Made by a program: the position numbers and the translations under genes
Source: Melolontha melolontha
Taxonomy: Eukaryota > Arthropoda > Insecta > Coleoptera > Scarabaeidae
DNA length: 64,000 nt
Assembly (NCBI GenBank): GCA_935421215.2
Contig: OW285237.1
Span: forward strand, 3,968,001-4,032,000
Direction: 5' to 3'
Shown here: positions 10,459 through 21,860 of the stretch, piece by piece
Layout of the letters: each line of letters begins with the position of its first letter
Numbering within the stretch: position 1 is the first letter of the stretch
The notes under the pieces: generated by a model
The model's input: the letters and a program-made list of their open reading frames with translations, nothing else
Database searches by the model: none
What the model was told of the DNA's origin: nothing

Positions 10459-12527
10459 ATGGAGCGTACCAGAAATAGTTGGAAGTGTCCTTGGTTTGGT
10501 GTTTTATGTGATTTGAAAGATAATATATTACCAACTTATGAAGATGTGATGAAATTTTATGAGTGGACCCGTCATAGCTTAAAATATGAGAGGGAAACTA
10601 AAAAGGAGCCAACATATAAAGAAATAGAAGCCATTATAGTTGCAAGAATAATGGAAATATGCGAGAAATCGTCTATATCTACAGTAGAGGTTAAACGATT
10701 GAAGGTAATACTACAAACATATCATTTAAAAAATTCTTTCATCATTTAAAATGTAAAAATATTTTGAAGTCTCACCCAAAAATACCTAAAAACAAGTTGG
10801 AAAAGTTTCTTTGTGAAAGTAAGATTTTGTTTGATATTTCGGCACGTAAGTGCAGAGATTTTCTTAAAGGTGCTTGCATTAAAAACAAAAAAATACCTAA
10901 AAGAGAGCGAAGTTTTATAATAGATCAAAGAACGGTTAGACAAATGGCTATAAGTAGTGTAGATGTTGGAACAACAATACAGATTAGAAAGACATTAAAA
11001 AGAAAGTTGTTACGAGAAAAATCTATTCTAAAGCAACAAAAAATGGCCGAAATACCTACAGATATATTGAGTAGTGCATTTGAAACCGAATGTGTTCAGT
11101 CGAATTGTGAAGAAACACATTTTCAATTGCGTCCTTCAAAAACTGAAACAAAAAAAGGGGCAATTGATTTTAGCTTATTATCAAAAACATGCGATAGATT
11201 TGGAGTATCAGACAGGGCAGGAGCTGCTATCGCATCTGCAGCTCTGCACACTTCGAGCTCAGTAGTTATAGACAAAAATAAACTTCGCCGAGAAAGAAAA
11301 AAAAACAGAGAAAATATAACTTTACAACAAAGTGTTTCACAAATACCCGCTTTATATTTCGATGGAAGAAAAGACCGAACTTCAATTATATCTGAAAAAG
11401 ATGGAAAGAAGTACAGGCAATGTATACTAGAGGTGCATATTTCATTAATTAAACAACCTAACTCGAAGTTTTTAGGATATGTTTCACCTTCTTCAGGCAC
11501 TGCAAAGTGCATAGAACAAGAAATATTCAACTTTTTCTTGAATGCGGATATATCGATGGATTTTTTGATTGCAATTGGTTGTGATGGCACAAATGTTAAT
11601 GTTGGCAAATCTGGGGGTATTATGCGTATATTAGAAAAAGATTGGGTAGACCCTTACAGTGGATCATTTGTATGTTGCACATGAATGAACTGCCATTCAG
11701 ACACCTGTTTCAACATGTTGATGGTGGTACAACAGGACCACAGACATTTTTGGGAAAAATTGGCAAGGCACTTGAAAACTGTGAAAAAAGACCTATAGTG
11801 AAGTTTCAACCAATTCCCACGAACTTACCAGAGCATTGTGGTGAAGATGTAAGTGCAGATCAGAAGTATTTGTACAAAATAGCTAAAACAGTTTCAACGG
11901 GTATAGCTGCAAACAATTTGGCAAATAAATCACCCGGCAAAATGTCTCATGCTCGATGGCTAACAGGTGATAACAGAATTCTTCGTCTATATATTTCAGT
12001 TGAGAACCCTTCTGCAAACCTTACCACTCTTGCAATATATATTGTCAAGGTTTACGCCCCAGTGTGGTTTTCTATAAAAACCCAGCTATAAAGACGGACC
12101 ACGACACCTTTTTAAACTAATTAAACTAAGCAGATATTTACCAACAACTTTGAAAGCCGTTGTTGACCCAGTAATTCAAAGAAACAGTTATTTTGCACAC
12201 CCCGAAAACTTATTACTTGCAATGTTGACAGATCCCCAGCAACACATTCGTGAATTAGCTGTCCATCGAATTTTGAAAAATAGATCAGCAACATCAAAGC
12301 AATTACGGCTTCTTCGACTGTTTATTGAAGAAGAAAACAATGGAGGAATTGAGCTATTACACCTTCCTTGTCACACCCAAGCGGTAGAAAGAGCAGTCAA
12401 AGCTGTGAGTGAAGCATCATCAACTTTGTGCAACAAAACAACAAGAGAAGGTTTCATCAAAACGCAGATAGAATCAAGAAAGTTAATGCCGAAATTCGAT
12501 AGCAAAAAGGATTTTGTCACAAAATAA
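10459..12527 (+). pseudogene. hAT-like transposase, copy A, broken
   Basis: The protein starts MERTRNSWKCPWFGVLCDLK. Landmarks in order: a basic middle region, CDRFGVSDRAGAAIASAAL, KLRRERKKNRE, LYFDGRKDRTS, FLIAIGCDGTNVNVGKSGG, HMNELPFRHLFQHVDGG, KMSHARWLTGDNRILRLY, and near the end LPCHTQAVERAVKAVSEASS. CDGT and HARWLT sit where hAT transposases have their second Asp and the RW motif; that assignment is inference. I see no BED finger and no classical C-terminal dimerisation motif. Breaks: a 20-base duplication near 10735 that adds a stop, a frameshift at about 11680 (FVCCT*), a frameshift near 12085 and a ~105-base deletion near 12310 relative to copy B. Confidence 0.75.
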
Positions 12528-12600
12528 ACTCATTATATTCATAATTTTTATGATTTCTTTTCTTGCACTTTTGTAGAAAAAATTTTGTCTCCATACATAT

Positions 12601-13779
12601 TGCAGTGAATTGTGATGTTGATTGCTTATTTAATTTTAATTCACTATGCACAGTAGCTTGCCCTGCTATACTCAGTCTGATACGCCTTCCTGGAGCTCTT
12701 CAATCTTCAGAGTTTACCCTCATGGGTACGTAGAATAAAATTAAAACAATAGGTATTAGGAAAACAAACAAAATTTTTCCCGCAAATTCTTTTACTCCAA
12801 AAAAAATAAAAAGAAAAAAATCGACTTTATAAAGTATAACGTCGAACTGAAACATATACAATGAAACAGCTGGTGAGAAAAACTTTGATACTAAATGAAA
12901 GTAGAAGCGAAAAAAACTCACCAAAATGACCGCGAGCAAGATTCAAATTAAATATTTAGAACAACTGTCAGACTTTTAAATTACGTTAACCCAAATATTT
13001 CAAACGTCAAAGCAGAAAATTATCTGTAATGCGCACGCAGCTACATTTAATTCCTGCGTACATTGAACATGAAACAAATACAAGTTTCCCTCCAATTTCT
13101 AATCCTTCTAGAATATTACTTGAAAAAAAAACTTCAAAACAAAATCTGGCAATTTTCTTAATATTCATATGATTACAACAATTTTATAAACCAAAAATTA
13201 CTGAATTTACTGAGCTCTTCTATATAATCGAGTTATTTCTAAAGACATAAATATATTAAGAGAAATATACATACATTAATTAATGTAATTATCACTTCAC
13301 TAAAATGAGAGATTTTTTTCAGATATGTCTTATAAATTAAAAATTACAAGTTTAAAGACTCGTAATAACTCGAGAATTAATCTAAATACATCAAAATCAT
13401 CACACAAAAACACAAACCGAATTTATCCAAAGTTTAATCTGAATAAAAATAAGTTCTATTCAGTAGCAACAAGAACTCGACCTATCTGCTCAAGAACTAT
13501 TAAATCTCTGAATCTCCTACTTCCCGGAAACAGCATCATAGCCCTACCCAACATAAGTCAAAATATCTACAGTATAAAATATATTTCCACTCAACCTCGG
13601 ACTGCATACCTCAATACTCTGGTCGAACAATCTACAGTCGTGGACATAAAGATACATTAAATTAAATTTTCAAATAAATATTTAAATAATCTTCAATATT
13701 TTTCTGGAATAAAATACACATAAATATATAGTCTTTTATAGTTTCTTTCAAAATTTTCTTCGGGGAAAAATCCATTGCA
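12601..13779 (-). mobile_element. solo LTR-like element, copy 2 (ACATATGT target), inside copy A
   Basis: Starts TGCAGTG, ends CCATTGCA. ATAT on both sides (12597-12600, 13780-13783), with AC and GT outside. Terminal hairpin: AGTGAATT (12604-12611) with AATTCACT (12638-12645). The right end has CTTCGGGGAAAAATCC. It is related to copies 5 and 6 (shared GGAGCTCTT...TCTTCAG...TACCCTC) but clearly diverged. The small frame at 13325-13660 lies inside it and is not convincing. Confidence 0.78.
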
Positions 13780-13910
13780 ATATGTGACTCCTATGTGAGC
13801 CTACTGTTCATAGACATTTAAGTAATAAAAATTGCCCATTCCTTCAACTGTTCGAAACATGTGTTTGTTGCGGTACGTTCATGTAAAGATATGTCCATAA
13901 GTTAGTTATC

Positions 13911-13939
13911 TGTCTGATGACGAAACGATCGTTACTGTG
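13911..13939 (+). ncRNA. hammerhead-like relic lacking stem II
   Basis: TGT-CTGATGA is followed directly by CGAAACGATCG and TTACTG. The core sequences survive, but the stem II hairpin seen at 9413 and 31227 is gone, so this copy cannot fold as a hammerhead. Confidence 0.45.
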
Positions 13940-14059
13940 TAAAGTAAAAAGTAGTGAAATTAATTAAAATTTGTTTTATTTTATCCCGATAATAGTTACC
14001 TTAAATAAAATTAATTTTTCTATTTTGTGTTCGAAATGAACTCATTATGAAACCCAAAA

Positions 14060-14092
14060 CAGTATCGAAATGAGCTTCATTTCGATACGCTT
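14060..14092. repeat. short perfect hairpin
   Basis: GTATCGAAATGA and TCATTTCGATAC face each other with a 4-base loop. No T run follows it. Confidence 0.6.
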
Positions 14093-14483
14093 TTTTTCAT
14101 TTTTCAATGTTGGCGTTGTTCGAATACAGAAATAAATATCATTGCTGTCATTTGATTTTAAGAATTTATGTACATTTGACAGATATCATATATGTCCGTA
14201 TTTTACACAAACAACGTATGTTGTATACAATTGACAACAACATATATATGTTTCTATGTCACTCATGTTTATATTTTTAAATGAAGTATCAAGTAATGTT
14301 AACGAAAATTAGTAAATAATATGTAATATAATATACTTCGCGGATAGCAAGATTTAAATTTGAAACTGTCAAGTATCAATGTGACCAACTGCATGCTTTA
14401 TATAAAAATTAAACTCTGAACTTTCAAATTAAATAATTCCAATTTATTAATGTAAAAAACGCAAAATAGAAAAAATAGTATAA

Positions 14484-14613
14484 AAAACTCGTTTCATAAG
14501 GCCTTTTGCCGCACTCGCTCTTTAGAAAACTCGCCGCTATCGCGGCTCGTTTTCTAAACTGATCTCGTGCGGCAAAATGGTGCCTTATGAAACTTGTTTT
14601 TTAATATACTATT
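14484..14613. repeat. 130-bp foldback repeat (MITE-like)
   Basis: The left arm reads AAAAAACTCGTTTCATAAGG, then TTTTGCCGCAC and TTTAGAAAACTCGCCGC. The right arm is the inverse of the same blocks. The arms are about 60 bases with a few gaps, around the centre CTATCG. GC is far above the surroundings. No flanking duplication identified. Confidence 0.75.
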
Positions 14614-15422
14614 TTCATATTAAAAACTTCTTCCTAACTAACTGTATTACAAAACAACAATATCGATCTATGTCTAACTTACAGTTTACATGTTTCGATA
14701 AGTATCACGAGTAAATTCTTTATGATTGCCTTGTTTACACTCCCGAAGCAATCTTCTTTGAGAAAATGTTCAAGGTATTTCTAATAAAAATTCCCCAAAT
14801 ACAACAAAAAAAAAAAAAAGAAAAGAAAATTGAAGTGTCTGAGAAATAGATGTGCGATGTCGTTCGCGACACCTCTATATTTCCGGTGATACTTCTGAAA
14901 TTATATACATACTACATCAAAAGTCGAGAGATCACATACCGAAGTAAAAACGTACCTATCATAGGACGTGAGAGCGGTAACAGGGGATCCGTTCAATTTT
15001 AGTGCGGGAAGATAGAAGAGATTCCCAAGTCGAGAGCGTCACGTTATCTCATTTTGAAGGCGAAGCTATGCGAGGGATGCGACCCCCAAAATGCCGGGAC
15101 TTTGAATACACATTTCATTTGTAAAATTGAAAATAAACACTCTTTTGTTGTTCTCGAGGAACTGGCAATTTACCACGCTTGCCGTAATGTATATTTATGC
15201 ATTGCTAGAATTCGATGTTGAATACTAAGTTACCGTAGTTTTCAGAAAATGTTAAAAGAAAGTTTGTGAAATGAACAAAAAATATGAAGAATACGCGTTA
15301 TCTCAGTGCATTTAAATCTAAAACTGTCCAACTTTATTGAGCAAGTGGTTAACAAGATCTATTTCAATAACGAGAAATTGAGCTCAAATTCCATTCGAAA
15401 ATGATGATAATTTTTACTATTG
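14614..15422. other. no gene; CpG-richer stretch at 14850-15110
   Basis: 14850-15110 has many CG dinucleotides (for example GTCGTTCGCGAC, an inverted 12-mer) in otherwise AT-rich DNA. No open frame or known element recognised. Confidence 0.35.
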
Positions 15423-15639
15423 CAGGGATGCACAGACTTATAGGGAACAGGGGCCACTAAGGAAAATTATAAGCCGAGGACGGGCCACTACAAAGAATAC
15501 TTATTAACACAAATATTTTTATTTTTAAATAGTATGAATTACTACAAATGATAAAAATAAAAGAACATTCAAAAATGTTTGTTGTAATTATGTAATCGTA
15601 ATGTAATCTAATCATTACAATGTAATATTTCATGTTTTA

Positions 15640-17388
15640 TTATTTTGATGCATGATATTGCATTGACGTAACAACTTTGTTTATGTTTGGATCCACATTA
15701 CTAGTCGCCACACGTAAAATTGCTTCCAGATTTTCATTTGCCAGACGGTTTAGATTTTTTGTTTTGTTGAGTTTCATCACTGAAAACGTTTGCTCACAAA
15801 TATACGTCGATCCAAATAAGCTTTCGCATTTCAATGCATTTATTCGAAACTCTTTATAAGCGGTTTTGTCAACGCAACGGTAAAAGTTGAGTAAATTACC
15901 TTCATTAAACTTCTTTCATAAATTATCATCAATTTGCATGTCTATCAATTCCAGCTGTATTGATTCCGGTGCATTTTCGGGTGAAATGTTGAAAGGATTG
16001 CTGAAAATGTCTGATAGAGGTTTAACTTTTTTGAAGTCTAGAAAACGATCATGAAAAGCTTGTATTATTAAAATATCAATTTTTTCAAATAAGCGAAATT
16101 GACATCAGTTTTATTGAATTTCTCCATATTTTTTTTGTAGTTCGGAAAATGGCTGTAATTGGCTGAATTGATTTGTGTCCTGAAAAGACTCAATTTGCAT
16201 TGAAAGGACGAAACATGAGAGTATAATTGCGAAATCAATTGATCTTTTTGCCTTGGAGTCGCGTATTTAAGACATTCAAGTAATTTGTGATGTCTACAAG
16301 TCGAGTTGTTGTCGAGTTCGGAGACGTCATTTTTCTTTTCCGCCAGAAATATTTTGATTTCTTCAATCAAGTTAAGAAACCGCTCTAGTGACAACCCACT
16401 TACTTCAGTGTAAAACGGGAGATCACCATATTCGCTTTCAATATCCTCGAGAAATTGTGTGAATTGTCGGTGATTGAGACCTCGTGATTTTATAAAGTTT
16501 ACAGTAGGTACTACAACTTTCATCACATTTTCAAATCCCAATAATTTTGAGCAGAAGGCCTCCTGATGTATAATGCAATGTAATTACATTAATTCCTTGG
16601 TATCTATGTTTTCAGTTTGTAAATACTCTTTTAACATAGTTATTATTTCAGATTTACTTCCAACCATTGAAGGTGCTCCGTTAATCGTAATTCCAGATAA
16701 TTTCTTTAAATCCAAATCCATTATAGAACATTTTTCCAGAAGAGCTTTGAGCATGTCACTCTCCTTGCTTTGACTTGTCAAAGAACTCATACCAATCAGT
16801 TCTTCACTCACTTCAAAATTTTGCGTTACACCTCGTAAAAATATTAAGAGTTGAGCAGTGGAACTTATATCTGTAGATTGCTCGAGTGCTATAGAAAAAT
16901 ACTCAAAACTTTTCGATTTCGTAGCTAATTGCTCTTCTATATTAGCTGCTAATGTGGTAGGTCTTCTTTGAACAGTCATCCGATTTCGTTGAATTTTCTC
17001 AAACCTCTTAGCATCTTTTGGACCGTTTTTTCGCGGCGATATCTAAACACTGCTTAACAAAATCACCATCTTTAAAAAGCCAACAAGTTTTCGCTATTAT
17101 TCGAGATATTTCAAAGCTAACTTCAGTAGCTGTTTCGGCATCTTGAATTGGTTTTGTAAACATAGCTTGCTGGCCAATTAGTTCCCTTTGTAAAGTGGAA
17201 ATTTTTTACGTTCGATTTTCGCCGGTTAATTTGGTAAAAGTATGATGCTGGGTTTCATAATACCTTTTCACATTATATTCCTTCGGAATAGGAACACTAC
17301 TCTTGCATATTAAACAGACACTTTTGTTATGCCACGAAATAACAAAGTATTTTTCGGTCCAAATATCTTGAAACTGTGAAGGGATATT
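15640..17388 (-). pseudogene. hAT transposase (GTF2IRD2-like), broken
   Basis: Read from 17388 down: a CxxC finger region (KSVCLICKSSVPIPKEYNVK, then RYYETQHHTF), a central part with SSLTSQSKESDMLKALLEKC and LSGITINGAPSMVGSKS, then HCIIHQEAFCSKLLGFENVM, and the C-terminal dimerisation region FGSTYICEQTFSVMKLNKTK. The order matches the hAT-derived proteins annotated in animals as general transcription factor II-I repeat domain protein 2-like. Breaks: TAA at 16581-16583, TGA near 15918, a deletion in the middle of the 16270 region relative to copy E, and a stop between ENRT and KIST near 17205. Dead copy. Confidence 0.85.
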
Positions 17389-17392
17389 ATAT

Positions 17393-17635
17393 TGTTACGT
17401 AGGTAGATGTCAAGTTCGAACGACGAAATATTTATTCTTCACAGATTACAATTCAAACAATATAACGTTCGCTTGTCCGTAGTTAAAACTTAACTGCCCC
17501 TATAGCGGGCGATGCGTTGTATTTATACGAGTTACCTAACATCGAGAACCTACCACATTGTTCGGGATAATACCGACGTGTTTCGCGAATCTTTGAGTAA
17601 TCTAGTTGGTTTGACAGATTTCTAGTCTCGTAACA
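17393..17635. mobile_element. small solo LTR with ATAT duplication
   Basis: The 243-bp segment begins TGTTACGTAG and ends CTCGTAACA, with ATAT directly repeated outside (17389-17392 and 17636-17639). The inverted TGTTACG/CGTAACA ends and 4-bp duplication are standard for Gypsy-type LTRs. It sits at the 5' end of the hAT copy D gene. The wider flank differs from ACATATGT, so it is not part of the large LTR family. Confidence 0.75.
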
Positions 17636-17883
17636 ATATGCTTGGAACGACGAGGAGCATACCTGTCCCACGTAGTAAACCTGAACAAGAAAGTAGTAGG
17701 TACTTAAAGATACATATCTTACCAACAATTACAAAAGTTAGAATAAAATAAAAAGTTAAGAAATATGGATTTTTATCTACTTTCGTAGTTTTTTGAAAAT
17801 TTTTTTTTAAATTCGTTGGCGGGCCGCATAAATACCGACAATGGGCCGTATGCGGTCCGCGGGCCGCGGTATGTGCATCGCTG

Positions 17884-19300
17884 CTTTAGAACAACGAATA
17901 ATAGATTCACAAATACAAATGGAACAGAAGAATATAGACAGTGCGAAAAATATGGAACAACGACGAGAATTCGCAAGCCCAAATGGAATATATGGAACAA
18001 AGAAACCTGGAAACTTCCAGAATTCTGGAGAAAAAACTGGAAAAGAAATTACATTAGTTTTATTTGAGAACCCGGAAAGACAAATATTTTACAGAATTAT
18101 ACAAAGTAAAACTGATTAATATTAAATTTAAATATTCACTTTGTTCAGTGTAATCTAAACACATACTAAGAATAACAACTTAGTTGTTAAAATACGTATT
18201 TAAGTTGCGAATATTAATGTCGTAAGGGGTTTTATACCTTTTTTTAGGTTTTTACTTCACCACAATCGAAGAAAGGCTTTTTGTAAGAAATCCTGTTTAC
18301 AGCTTTACTTAGAAAACTTTCAATTTAATTTCAAATATTTTTGCAGTTTTAAAAATATTTAAACAGTGAAAATACAGCGGATATAATTTCGAAACTTCTG
18401 TAGCTATTTTACTATGCTTTTGGGGAAACATGATTAAAAACTAACATATTTACCACTGCTTTCATATTTTTTATTTAAGTTATTTAAGAGAATAGAATTA
18501 TTGATTTTTAGATGATTTACAATATTAAAGACTGTGATGTATATATTCAACACTAAAGAACACACGTGCCTCATCCATTACAATATATATAATAAAACTT
18601 ATTTCTATAGGTTATTCTATTGCTATCGCTTGACATTAATTGATTAAGGTGCAGCGTAAAGAAAACCGTACAGAAAATGTACAGAAAACCTTAGCGGTTC
18701 TTGGGAATCTGGCCCACTTTACCTTTCGCCTATATACCAGGAAGGAAATGAATAAGGGATTCCGATTGAAAGAACTCACGCCCATTATTATTAGAGCGAT
18801 GCGTTGTTATTCGCGTGCTGATTAGTTGAACCGTCCGCCGCAAGATGGATTGCCGGCGTGGCATTTGTTATCAAAGCGCGAAGAGGAGAAATGGAAAGAA
18901 ATGGAATCGGTTCGTATTCGCCTCACACAATCCAGTTAATCAAATTCATTTGGAAACAGAAATTGTAGTTTATCTGACAATGGGTTATGTGATTTGGCGA
19001 GTTCATCAAAACTTACGCACATGGATTTTAGTGATTGGCCAATATTGATCAAAGAATCATAGAAACATTTACTTTTGTAGAGGTCGATGTTAGATAAATA
19101 TGATCTTAATGATTTAAATTATTTTATGTTTCTATTACATATTATTAATAAAGTTCGGATTTTTATGCACAAGAAATGCTTTAAATATGAGCATAAATAT
19201 GTCACGCTCTTACCAAAAATATGTCAAATACATATAGACTTCATTTTTATCATTTACGTATTTTTATGAATTTTATTTTTTTCCCATTTTTAGATACCTT
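17884..19300. other. no gene; one PLE end relic near 18180-18240
   Basis: ACAACTTAGTTGT, AAATACGTATTTAAG and GTAAGGGGTTTTATAC at 18180-18240 repeat the PLE end pattern. Open frames at 17841-18119 and 18640-19048 show no recognisable motif. A CG-rich patch at 18820-18890 is unexplained. Confidence 0.4.
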
Positions 19301-19304
19301 AGTA

Positions 19305-20078
19305 ATTAGGAATGACAAAAACTTAGAGTTTGATATTTACCGAAAATAAACCAACGTCAACAGATTTATAACCGCAGATTCAAACCATAATTTTCAGCAC
19401 AAGAGTGCCTCTTTCAATTTTCTTATCAATCGTTTGTTAAGCATGCCATTGACAAAGGATAGATATGAAAAGGAATTAACTTTAATTAAGATAATCGCGA
19501 GTTATAACGGTTTCGATTCAGAAATAATAAACAAGCTAGTTAGAAAACATTAAGTAAGAAAAACAATTCAGGATTCCACATGTTTGCTACCTCAAATTGA
19601 TTCGAGCAAAAAATTTATTAGTTTACCGTTTCACGAAACTACGAAAAATTTAAGTAAAACCTTTAAACAGTATAATGTTCAAGTAGCATTTCGGTCGAAT
19701 AACTCCCTAAAATCTCTCTTAGGCAACGCGAAAAACAAAGTTGATGTAAACAACAAATCTGGAATCTATGAAATAAATTGTAAGGATTGTGATAAAAGAT
19801 ATGTCGGCCAAACAAAACGTTCGATTCTAACTCGTTATAAAGAACATGTTTCGCATATTAGATTCAACAGACCGGAAAAATCAAGTGTTGCCCGACATAT
19901 TCTTGAATCAGATCACAATGTAACATCTGACTGTCTGAGATTAATAAAAAACGTCACACGCCCCCGCGAGTTAGATAGTTTTGAGAGTATTTTTATCTGT
20001 AAAAATAGGAATAACGTAATTAACGCAGATTTGGGTCCTATACCAGGTTCTTCTTTATATGAGTTAATTGACAGTTAG
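19305..20078 (+). pseudogene. Penelope-like retroelement: RT end plus GIY-YIG endonuclease, 5'-truncated
   Basis: From 19310 it reads LEFDIYRK, then SFNFLINRLLSMPLTKDRYE, the thumb end of a PLE reverse transcriptase, with stops at 19350 and 19552. The continuous frame 19584-20078 (164 aa) holds GIYEINCKDCDKRYVGQTKR, the GIY-YIG endonuclease motif pair, then RYKEHVSHI, ARHILESDHN and LDSFESIFICK. The Cys pair CKDC between the two halves is the PLE-type insertion. The catalytic RT half (YxDD) is absent, as in typical 5'-truncated copies. Confidence 0.85.
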
Positions 20079-20640
20079 ATGTTATTAAAGCAAGAAAAAT
20101 AGGAAAACCATTAAAAAATATTCGAATGCATGGAATTTATTTTTAAATTCGTTTCATTACAATATTTGCCATTAAAATATTCTGACTCAACACAATTGTA
20201 CAAACGCTTTATACGTGCTTAACGTATTGTCATACTTAAACAAAACCTTTTTGTATATTCTGACTCAACATTAATTTCCAAATTTATATTTCAACATAAT
20301 TTAAGGATTAGTTTCATAATTGGATTCTTAATGTATGTTAAATTACGGCTTTTATAATATTTCTAAACGGTTTTTCTATAGAATTTACAAATAATGGGTT
20401 CTCTTGCATGAATAGATGGGGTTTACCAAAATGTAGGTAATTTTTGTAGCATTTAAGATTGAAGATTTTAGTGTTAAACTAGAAGACGTTGAGAACAATC
20501 CTTCTGTGAGTGTTTTTGTGCGTTCAAGTGGTACACTGTTTTTTTCTACTGAAGATGACAACGTGGTTGTAGAAATATGTATTTAGAATCACTAAATTCT
20601 ATTGTGGTAAGGGTTTTTTAATTTTATTATCCATTTTATT
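20079..20640 (+). mobile_element. 3' region of the PLE with hammerhead-like end
   Basis: The non-coding tail of the previous entry ends in CTACTGAAGATGACAACGTG, GTTGTAGAAATATGTATTTA, ATTCTATTGTGGTAAGGG. CAAC/GTTG forms a short stem between GATGA and GAAA. The same tail forms both arms of the mini-element at 60999-61371, which ties that element to this PLE family. Confidence 0.6.
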
Positions 20641-20850
20641 TTTGTTGCATTTCGCTAATTGGAAATCAAGGAAAGAGTAGTCAAACAACAAAAAGTTGTA
20701 TACATTACATTTATACATAAAAAAAATTATTATTACATAATATATGATAAAAACATTGCATAATAATATATATAATAATATAATAATATAATAAGTTATT
20801 ACGTTATTAAGTAACATCCACAAAATTATATATATAGTTATTATTAATAA

Positions 20851-21510
20851 CTATTCACTTTCGCAATGAGATCCACTTAACTTATTATTGTTCCAATTAA
20901 TAATTAAGTGTTTTTCTAGATTTTCTACATTAAAATTTTGTCTTCTATTGCTTAAAATATTTTTATATGTTGAAAACTTTCTATCGATTTCAACTAAAGT
21001 GATAGGTGCATATTTTAATGACGTCAGATGTTTGGGGTCTAAATGAAAATTATTATCTTTAACAGCCGAACATAATGATAAAATATTTAGTATTTTGAAA
21101 ACCATTATTTTTTGTTGTAACACTATAAAATTTATCTAGTATAACTTTACTAGTTGGACCTGGAATGTTTTTCAATAAATTTTCACAATGTTCTATAATA
21201 GAAATTGATTTTAATAAAGATACTTGCTCAGTCTCTAATTTTTCAATTAATCCACTTAAAAACTATAATGGGCTTTAATATACGTCAACTGATCTAGAAT
21301 CACGCGTTTTTCGAATAAACTTTTGGATTTTATAATTGACTCAGCTGAAACAGAGAAATCTAATACAATGTTTTTTATATGATTATACTTATTTACGTGG
21401 AATATGGATGTGTCTAACTACGTTTCCTATCGGGTAATTACCGGTTAGGAAGGTAGAGAAACATTCGGCAATTTTTCTTTATACAAGGTGCACATTCTTT
21501 GTTTAGTAAT
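20851..21510 (-). pseudogene. hAT transposase C-terminal fragment
   Basis: The clearest part is 20851-21123: YAPITLVEIDRKFSTYKNIL then NRRQNFNVENLEKHLI. It corresponds to the dimerisation end of the gene at 38114-38758 (YAPITSCDVERTFSIYKDVL). Further upstream, 21250-21510 contains weaker traces with several stops. The conserved DVER is changed to EIDR. Remnant only. Confidence 0.7.
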
Positions 21511-21534
21511 TGTGTCTACTGGTATAGGAATGTT

Positions 21535-21860
21535 GACGACATATTAATTTGCTTCAACGGCTCAGACAGACAATTAAAAACTTTACATAATTATATCAAC
21601 ACTATTCACCACTAAATAACATTTATAATTGAAACAGAAACAAATAAAAGCATTAATTTTCTAGACTTAACTGTAACACACCAAGCTAATAAACACAAGT
21701 TCGCCATATACCATAAGCCAACATATATAGACACCACAATACACGCTAATTCATTTCATCTAATAACACAAAAATTATCAGCATTCCAATCAATGGTGTA
21801 TAGATTAATTAACGCACCTATGAATAAAAATAGTTTCGACCTGGAACAGAACAGGATATA
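21535..21860 (+). pseudogene. Penelope-like reverse transcriptase fragment
   Basis: Reads CFNGSDRQLKTLHNYINTIH, a stop, then TNKSINFLDLTVTHQANKHK, FAIYHKPTYIDTTIH and AFQSMVYRLINAPM. The order INFLDL, K.F.IY.KPT, S.., RL...P is the RT thumb region of PLEs. This is a different family from the copies at 19305 and 23302. It ends where the mariner-like element begins. Confidence 0.7.

Larger units (their letters stand above)
9543..13803 (+). mobile_element. hAT-like DNA transposon, copy A
   Basis: The element begins TAGGCTGGGTCAAAA and ends GAGCCTA. An exact 8-bp duplication, CTGTTCAT, flanks it (9535-9542 and 13804-13811). It carries two palindromic blocks near its left end (9862-10010, 10034-10201), one broken transposase gene and a solo LTR (12601-13779) about 20 bases from its right end. 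Copy B (52968-57528) matches it almost base for base outside the LTR. The 8-bp duplication and TAGGNTGGG ends place it with hAT-type elements. The right terminus is damaged, with extra bases relative to copy B. Confidence 0.85.
9314..13997. mobile_element. Penelope-like palindromic mini-element, split by a hAT-like insertion
   Basis: The left part (9314-9534) and right part (13812-13997) are inverted copies of each other. They share TCCTTCAACTRTTCRAAACA, ACATGTGTTTGTT, a hammerhead-like block, AAAATTTGTTTTATTTTATC and CCGATAATAGTTA. The left side alone carries the tail TTTCAGCCTTTACTTGATGG, as does the copy at 31131. A 10-bp duplication with one mismatch flanks it: ACTTTAAATA (9304-9313) and ACCTTAAATA (13998-14007). 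No PLE coding sequence is present. The original element would be about 0.4 kb; element A (9543-13803) sits in the middle. Confidence 0.7.
15423..17883 (-). mobile_element. hAT element of the GTF2IRD2/Charlie type, copy D
   Basis: One end is CAGGGATGCACAGA (15423) and the other, on the opposite strand, is CAGCGATGCACATA (17883), followed by a GC-rich CCGCGGCCCGCGGACCGCAT. Such ends are typical of this hAT group. The 8 bases outside do not match, so I claim no target duplication. It contains one broken transposase gene and a 243-bp LTR. A truncated relative lies at 50322-52238. Confidence 0.75.

Noticed and set aside
11123..11608. Minus-strand frame of 161 codons
   Set aside because: It is antisense to the hAT-like transposase, whose motifs are clear on the plus strand. 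The same shadow occurs at 54670-54936.
13325..13660. Open frame of 111 codons
   Set aside because: It lies within LTR copy 2, is rich in Asn, Lys and Ser as expected from AT bias, and is not kept in copies 5 and 6.
15415..17891. 8-bp target duplication for hAT copy D
   Set aside because: TACTATTG and CTTTAGAA outside the two ends do not match.
17841..18119. Open frame of 92 codons next to hAT copy D
   Set aside because: Two overlapping frames of similar length, no recognisable motif, and repeated GGAAC/GGAA content; probably chance.
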